Shown piece by piece: positions 33,522-37,584 of a stretch of 37,584 bases of DNA. How positions within the stretch are numbered: position 1 is the stretch's first letter; each line of letters opens with the position of its first letter. The DNA is from Butyricicoccus_A sp963588905 (lineage in GTDB: Bacteria > Bacillota > Clostridia > Oscillospirales > Butyricicoccaceae), in contig CAVAJF010000020.1 of assembly GCA_963588905.1 (NCBI GenBank), positions 1 through 37,584 of the forward strand. The letters run 5' to 3'. A program made the translations under genes and the position numbers. Under the pieces are notes generated by a model. The model saw only the letters and a program-made list of their open reading frames with translations, did no database searches and was not told the DNA's origin.

Positions 33522-34025
33522 ATGAAACTCGATTTGAAACGCATCTCGGTGACCGATGGAGCGGTGATCCCGTTCTCTTACGACGCCGACCTGACAAAAG
33601 AGGAAATGAACGGAGAATATCCGTTCCGTACACCGGTTCATATCGAAGGAGAGGTTCGGAATCATCTGGGCGTGCTCCGACTACAGGCATCAGCCAGCGC
33701 ACTGTATGAAACGCGATGCGCCCGCTGCCTGGCTCCCGTCAAAAAGGATGTTACGGCTCAGTGCTCGTATGTTCTGGCACAGGAAGTACAGGAAGATGAC
33801 CGCGACGATATTTACCAGATAGACGGGCAGAGCATTGAGCTGGACGACATTATCATCCCTGCCCTGCTGCTCGAAGTCGACTTCGCATATTATTGCAAGC
33901 CAGACTGCAAGGGACTGTGTCCCAAATGCGGCAAGAACCTGAACGAGGGTCCTTGCGGCTGCAGCACAAGGGAAATCGACAGCCGGCTGGCTGTTCTTCA
34001 GAAGCTCCTGGATAAGGACGACTGA
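33522..34025 (+). CDS. YceD/DUF177 family protein
   Basis: 167 residues. DUF177 proteins are encoded next to rpmF in most bacteria and have been linked to 23S rRNA maturation. Two cysteine clusters are visible: C66-A-R-C69 at the typical DUF177 position, and a C-terminal zinc-like set (C125, C129, C133, C136, C145, C147) with DCKGLCPKCGKNLNEGPC, the family hallmark. ATG at 33522 with GAGGA 5 nt upstream. 59 nt before rpmF without a terminator, so they form an operon. Confidence 0.92.
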   Translation: MKLDLKRISVTDGAVIPFSYDADLTKEEMNGEYPFRTPVHIEGEVRNHLGVLRLQASASALYETRCARCLAPVKKDVTAQCSYVLAQEVQEDDRDDIYQIDGQSIELDDIIIPALLLEVDFAYYCKPDCKGLCPKCGKNLNEGPCGCSTREIDSRLAVLQKLLDKDD

Positions 34026-34084
34026 GGAATGACACGATTCATCAAAAAAGAACTTTTAGGATAGACAGAGGAGGTGTTACCGAA

Positions 34085-34267
34085 ATGGCAGTACCAAAGA
34101 GAAAGACTTCTAAGGCAAGACGTGATACCAGACGAAACAACGTATGGAAGCTGAGCGCGCCGGGACTGGTGAAGTGCCCGAAGTGCGGCGAGATGAAGCT
34201 CCCGCATCAGGTTTGTAAGGCTTGCGGCTCCTACAATGGCCGTGAGTACCTGAAGGTTTCCGAGTAA
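34085..34267 (+). CDS. rpmF: 50S ribosomal protein L32
   Basis: 60 residues, full length. Starts MAVPKRKTSKARRDTRR, the L32 signature, and carries the zinc-binding type C31-P-K-C34 and C44-K-A-C47, so this is the zinc-containing (C+) paralogue. AGGAGGTG ribosome site upstream. Co-transcribed with the DUF177 gene and followed by a terminator. Confidence 0.98.
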   Translation: MAVPKRKTSKARRDTRRNNVWKLSAPGLVKCPKCGEMKLPHQVCKACGSYNGREYLKVSE

Positions 34268-34297
34268 TTTCGGAGCACCGATGCAGATGAAAGAAAG

Positions 34298-34336
34298 AAT
34301 AGAGAAGGCGGCCGTAGCTTCCTTCTCTATTTTTTT
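34298..34336 (+). terminator. Rho-independent terminator after rpmF
   Basis: Arms AATAGAGAAGG / CCTTCTCTATT with a 12-base loop and seven T at the end. Confidence 0.92.
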
Positions 34337-34346
34337 GCCGTGAGAG

Positions 34347-34375
34347 TTGACGGAACTGCTTATAAATGCGATAAT
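34347..34375 (+). promoter_or_regulatory. Putative der operon promoter
   Basis: TTGACG (34347-34352), 17 bases, GATAAT (34370-34375). Confidence 0.65.
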
Positions 34376-34482
34376 CGTATTGAACTCTCAAGAAAAAATC
34401 AACAGAATAAAGCGTTCTGTGAAAAAATGAGTCATATCCCGCGCGTCTCAGCGGCGTGCGGCAGACGGAAAGGAGTATTACA

Positions 34483-35811
34483 ATGGCAAAACCAGTTATA
34501 GCGATTGTCGGACGCCCAAATGTCGGCAAGTCGCAGCTGTTTAACCGCTTTGCCGGTAAGCGACTCTCGATTGTAGAGGACACGCCGGGTATCACCCGCG
34601 ATCGACTGTATGCGGATTCTGAGTGGCGCGGCCGTGCCTTTCAGGTAATTGACACCGGCGGCATTGAGCCGAGCACGGACAGTGAGATCCTGAAATTCAT
34701 GCGCATCCAGGCGGAGGCAGCGATTCAGGCAGCGGATGTGATTATTTTGATGACGGATCTGCACAGCGGTGTGACCGCGACGGATGAGGAGGTAGCAGCT
34801 ATGCTGCGCCGCTCGCGCAAGCCGATTGTGCTTGCTGTCAACAAGTGCGACCGTCCGGGCGCAGAACCGCCGGAATTTTATGAATTTTATAATTTGGGCC
34901 TCGGTGATCCGTTTGCGATCTCCGCATTGCATGGCTACGGCACCGGCGATCTGCTGGACGCCTGCTATGAGCATTTTCCGGAGGAGGGCGAAGAAGAGCC
35001 GGACAGCGAATATATCAAGGTTGCGCTGATCGGCAAGCCGAATGTCGGCAAGTCTTCGCTCGTCAACCAGATTCTTGGCGAAGAGCGCGTGATTGTCAGC
35101 AATATTGCCGGTACGACGCGTGACAGCGTGGACTCCAAGTTTGAGAACAGCAAGGGCAAGTATATGCTCATTGACACAGCGGGCATCCGCAAGCGCTCGA
35201 AGGTAGATGAGCGCGTGGAGAAGTTCAGCGTCATGCGTTCTCTGATGGCAGTGGAGCGCGCAGATGTATGCGTGATTATGATTGACGCCGTAGAAGGCGT
35301 GACGGAGCAGGACACCAAGATTGCCGGCGAAGCACACAATGCCGGTAAGGCATGTATTATCGTCGTCAATAAGTGGGATCTGATTGAAAAGGACGGCAAG
35401 ACGATGGATCAGTACACCGAGCGCGTGCGCATCGGTCTGTCGTATATGCCGTATGCGCCGGTATTGTTCCTGTCCGCCAAGACAGGTGCCCGCGTGCACA
35501 AGCTGTTTGACTGCATCAATGATGTTTATGAGCAGAACGGCAGACGCATTCCGACTGGTCAGCTCAACACACTGCTCGCAGAGGCAACCGCACGAGTGCA
35601 GCCGCCAACGGACAAGGGACGCCGCTTGAAGATTTATTATATGACGCAGTCGGGCGTTCGTCCGCCTACGTTTGTCTGCTTCTGCAACGACGCGCAGCTG
35701 TTCCATTTCTCCTATCAGCGATATTTGGAAAATCAGATTCGCGATGTATATGGACTCAATGGCACGCCGATCCGTATGATTGTGCGTGAGCGCGGCGGCA
35801 AGGAGGAATAA
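34483..35811 (+). CDS. der: Ribosome biogenesis GTPase Der (EngA)
   Basis: 442 residues. Two tandem G domains and a C-terminal KH-like domain: G1 GRPNVGKSQ (10-18), DTPG, NKCD in the first; GKPNVGKSS, DTAGIRK and NKWD in the second. Der acts in assembly of the 50S subunit. The first P loop has Q18 where T is usual; the catalytic GKS is intact. The ATG at 34483 has AAGGAG upstream; the in-frame ATG at 34456 lacks one. Followed after 4 nt by plsY, whose ribosome site lies inside the end of der. Confidence 0.97.
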   Translation: MAKPVIAIVGRPNVGKSQLFNRFAGKRLSIVEDTPGITRDRLYADSEWRGRAFQVIDTGGIEPSTDSEILKFMRIQAEAAIQAADVIILMTDLHSGVTATDEEVAAMLRRSRKPIVLAVNKCDRPGAEPPEFYEFYNLGLGDPFAISALHGYGTGDLLDACYEHFPEEGEEEPDSEYIKVALIGKPNVGKSSLVNQILGEERVIVSNIAGTTRDSVDSKFENSKGKYMLIDTAGIRKRSKVDERVEKFSVMRSLMAVERADVCVIMIDAVEGVTEQDTKIAGEAHNAGKACIIVVNKWDLIEKDGKTMDQYTERVRIGLSYMPYAPVLFLSAKTGARVHKLFDCINDVYEQNGRRIPTGQLNTLLAEATARVQPPTDKGRRLKIYYMTQSGVRPPTFVCFCNDAQLFHFSYQRYLENQIRDVYGLNGTPIRMIVRERGGKEE

Positions 35812-35815
35812 CTGG

Positions 35816-36439
35816 GTGAGTACACCGATCGTGATTCTGATTTTACTTGTCGTAGGCTATCTGCTGGGCAGCATCAATTCGGCGCTGGTCGTGTCCAAAT
35901 CGCTGATGGGATATGACATTCGCACGAAGGGCAGCGGCAATGCCGGACTCACCAACTCTCTTCGCGTCATGGGTGCAAAGCCGACCCTGCTGGTGCTGAT
36001 TTGTGATATTGCCAAGGGCGTGATTTCCTGCCTGATTGGCGGCCATCTGATGGGCTCGCTCGGCGTGCTCATTGCGGGAAGTGCGGCGATTATCGGCCAT
36101 ATGTTTCCGTTGTATTTCGGATTTAAGGGCGGAAAAGGTATTCTTGTCGGCGCAACGATGATTGCGGTGTTTGACTGGCGTGTATTTTGCATTGCTATCG
36201 CTGTGTTTGTCGTTCTGGTCGCCATCAGCAAATGGGTTTCGCTCGGTTCGATAGTTGCTGCTTGCACCGTGCCGTTTTTGACGCTGTATCTGCATCGGGG
36301 AGAGCAGGGACTTGTGCCGATGCTGGTAATTCTGTTTGTGATGGTGGCAGCTGTTGTCTATATGCACCGCGGAAATATCGTGCGGATTGCACACGGAGAA
36401 GAAAATAAATTTTCCCTGCACAGCAAAAAAGAAAACTAA
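35816..36439 (+). CDS. plsY: Acyl-phosphate:glycerol-3-phosphate acyltransferase PlsY
   Basis: 207 residues, about five hydrophobic segments. Conserved PlsY motifs: GSINSALVVSK, GSGNAGLTNSLR, and GFKGGKG. Transfers the acyl group from acyl-phosphate to sn-glycerol-3-phosphate, the first step of membrane phospholipid synthesis. GTG start at 35816 with AGGAGG (35801-35806) 9 nt upstream. An earlier in-frame ATG at 35780 lies within der. Next to gpsA, which makes its substrate. Confidence 0.95.
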   Translation: MSTPIVILILLVVGYLLGSINSALVVSKSLMGYDIRTKGSGNAGLTNSLRVMGAKPTLLVLICDIAKGVISCLIGGHLMGSLGVLIAGSAAIIGHMFPLYFGFKGGKGILVGATMIAVFDWRVFCIAIAVFVVLVAISKWVSLGSIVAACTVPFLTLYLHRGEQGLVPMLVILFVMVAAVVYMHRGNIVRIAHGEENKFSLHSKKEN

Positions 36440-36475
36440 CTGCTGTACACGGATCATATCGAGGAGCATGAGAGT

Positions 36476-37483
36476 ATGAAAATTTTTGTAGTAGGCTGCG
36501 GCGGATGGGGCATGGCTCTGTCGATTCTGCTGCATGAAAATGGGCATACGGTGACATCTTGGACTTGCTTTGAAGAGGAATGCAAGCTGCTGCGGGAGCA
36601 GCGCGGCAATGAAAAGCTGCTTCCGGGCGTCAAGCTGCCGGAAGAAATCGAGATTACGACCGACCTGAACGGTGCAGCGGCAGCGGATCTTGTGCTGATG
36701 GCGGTTCCGTCGTTTGCGGTGCATTCCACTGCACAGCAGCTGGCGGGAATCATTCCGAAGGGCATTCCGATTGTCAATGTCGGCAAGGGCTTGGATCGAG
36801 ATAACGGCTATTGCCGGTTTTCGGAGACCATCAGCAGAGCGACGAACGGCAAGAATCCGGTTGTTGCGCTGACGGGACCGACCCATGCGGAGGAGGTATC
36901 CCGCGGTATTTTGACCTGTATTTTGGCGGCATCTGCATCGAGAGAAGCAGCGACGCTGGTACAGCAGGCATTTATGAATGACCGATTCCGCGTGTATATC
37001 TCTCCGGATATTATCGGTGCCGAGCTGGGCGGATGCTTTAAGAACATCATTGCGCTGGCTGCCGGTATTTGTGATGGCGTGGGCCTGGGCGATAACTCTA
37101 AGGCAGCGCTTATGACGCGCGGCCTGACAGAAATTGCGCGTTTGGGCACAGCACTGGGCGGCAGAAGTGAGACCTTTGCCGGTCTGTCCGGCATGGGTGA
37201 TCTGATTGTCACCTGCACCTCGATGCATTCGAGAAACCGCCGTGCCGGTATCAAGATCGGTCAGGGCATGGATGTTCAGCAGGCCATGAAGGAAATCGGC
37301 GCGGTTGTCGAGGGATATTATGCGACGGAAGCTGGATATATGCTCGCACAGAAGGTTGGCATTGAAATGCCGATTACCACGGCGATGTATGAGTTGCTGT
37401 ATGAAAACAAGCCGGTGCAGGAATGCATCAAGCATCTGATGACCCGTCCGCGCAAGAGCGAGATCGAGGAAATCTGGAAGTAA
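36476..37483 (+). CDS. gpsA: Glycerol-3-phosphate dehydrogenase [NAD(P)+]
   Basis: 335 residues, full length. N-terminal Rossmann motif GCGGWGMA (8-15), NVGKGLD, TGPTHAEEV, and the catalytic ELGGCFKNIIALAAG segment; SGMGDLIVTCTS is the typical GpsA signature. Reduces dihydroxyacetone phosphate to sn-glycerol-3-phosphate for PlsY. Also relevant because inositol breakdown yields the same triose. ATG with AGGAG upstream, 36 nt after plsY. Confidence 0.97.
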   Translation: MKIFVVGCGGWGMALSILLHENGHTVTSWTCFEEECKLLREQRGNEKLLPGVKLPEEIEITTDLNGAAAADLVLMAVPSFAVHSTAQQLAGIIPKGIPIVNVGKGLDRDNGYCRFSETISRATNGKNPVVALTGPTHAEEVSRGILTCILAASASREAATLVQQAFMNDRFRVYISPDIIGAELGGCFKNIIALAAGICDGVGLGDNSKAALMTRGLTEIARLGTALGGRSETFAGLSGMGDLIVTCTSMHSRNRRAGIKIGQGMDVQQAMKEIGAVVEGYYATEAGYMLAQKVGIEMPITTAMYELLYENKPVQECIKHLMTRPRKSEIEEIWK

Positions 37484-37496
37484 GCAGAAAAAAAGC

Positions 37497-37538
37497 AAAC
37501 AGCGAGAGACAGATCACCGTCTCTCGCTGTTTATTTTT
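37497..37538 (+). terminator. Rho-independent terminator after gpsA
   Basis: Perfect 14-base arms AAACAGCGAGAGAC / GTCTCTCGCTGTTT, 8-base loop, tail ATTTTT. Confidence 0.93.
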
Positions 37539-37561
37539 GGCGCCGAATAGGCATGATAAAA

Positions 37562-37582
37562 ACCACTCGTTCAACGAGTGGT
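37562..37582 (+). mobile_element. Subterminal hairpin, possible edge of an IS200/IS605-type element
   Basis: ACCACTCG and CGAGTGGT form a perfect 8-base stem with loop TTCAA, preceded by A-rich sequence and not followed by a T run within the window. Short subterminal hairpins of this look mark ends of IS200/IS605-family elements. The window stops 2 bases later, so no transposase can be seen. It could also be an ordinary hairpin of the next gene. Confidence 0.35.
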
Positions 37583-37584
37583 AG

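Noticed and set aside
1..37584. tRNA, rRNA, CRISPR arrays, riboswitches, prophage genes
   Set aside because: No cloverleaf or GTTCRA-type arms, no spaced direct repeats outside the coding His repeat, no recognisable riboswitch cores and no phage genes were seen by eye. A covariance-model search would be needed to exclude small RNAs.

Overview
The window reads as part of a low-to-mid GC Firmicutes (class Clostridia) chromosome. Support: strong AGGAGG-type ribosome binding sites, frequent extended -10 promoters (TGnTATAAT), a zinc-type L32 next to a YceD/DUF177 gene, a Der-PlsY-GpsA cluster, a DUF6472-like mini-protein and YesM/YesN-type two-component genes. A gut Oscillospirales lineage (Butyricicoccaceae-like) is my inference; nothing in the sequence proves it.

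Layout. 0.1-3.1 kb: a divergent 1-deoxyxylulose-5-phosphate synthase-like transketolase and a cytosolic L-asparaginase, each with its own promoter. 3.3-15.1 kb: carbohydrate uptake and sensing. A sodium:solute symporter is followed by an inositol dehydrogenase (iolG), a hydroxypyruvate-isomerase-type TIM barrel, a complete ribose/inositol-type ABC importer (lipoprotein, double ATPase, permease), and a three-gene sensory cassette (YesM-like kinase, second sugar-binding lipoprotein, YesN-like AraC response regulator). 15.3-18.0 kb: a large membrane glycosyltransferase-like protein and a convergent maltose/galactoside O-acetyltransferase. 18.1-25.9 kb: an AraC regulator followed by the myo-inositol genes iolD, iolB, an iron-type alcohol dehydrogenase, iolE and a second iolG. 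26.0-29.8 kb: a HAD phosphatase divergent from a Zn/Cd-type P1B ATPase that carries six tandem His/Asp/Glu/Cys repeats between two metal-binding domains, preceded by an ArsR/SmtB-like operator. 29.9-30.9 kb: azlC-azlD. 31.0-33.2 kb, minus strand: RluA-type pseudouridine synthase, GT2-GtrA fusion and a 57-residue Cys-rich protein. 33.5-37.5 kb: housekeeping genes yceD, rpmF, der, plsY, gpsA. The last 25 bases hold a hairpin that could be the edge of an IS200/IS605-type element.

How it fits together. Inositol would enter by the symporter and/or the ABC importer, be oxidised by one of two IolG proteins, dehydrated by IolE, ring-opened by IolD and isomerised by IolB. The kinase (iolC), aldolase (iolJ) and malonate-semialdehyde dehydrogenase (iolA) are not in the window. 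An iron-type alcohol dehydrogenase sits inside the iol run instead, which suggests (inference) that malonate semialdehyde is reduced as an electron sink. The promoter regions of iolD and iolE share two sequence blocks, an exact 12-mer and a 17-of-18 match, with the second block at nearly the same distance from the -10 box. These are candidate operators for the adjacent AraC protein.
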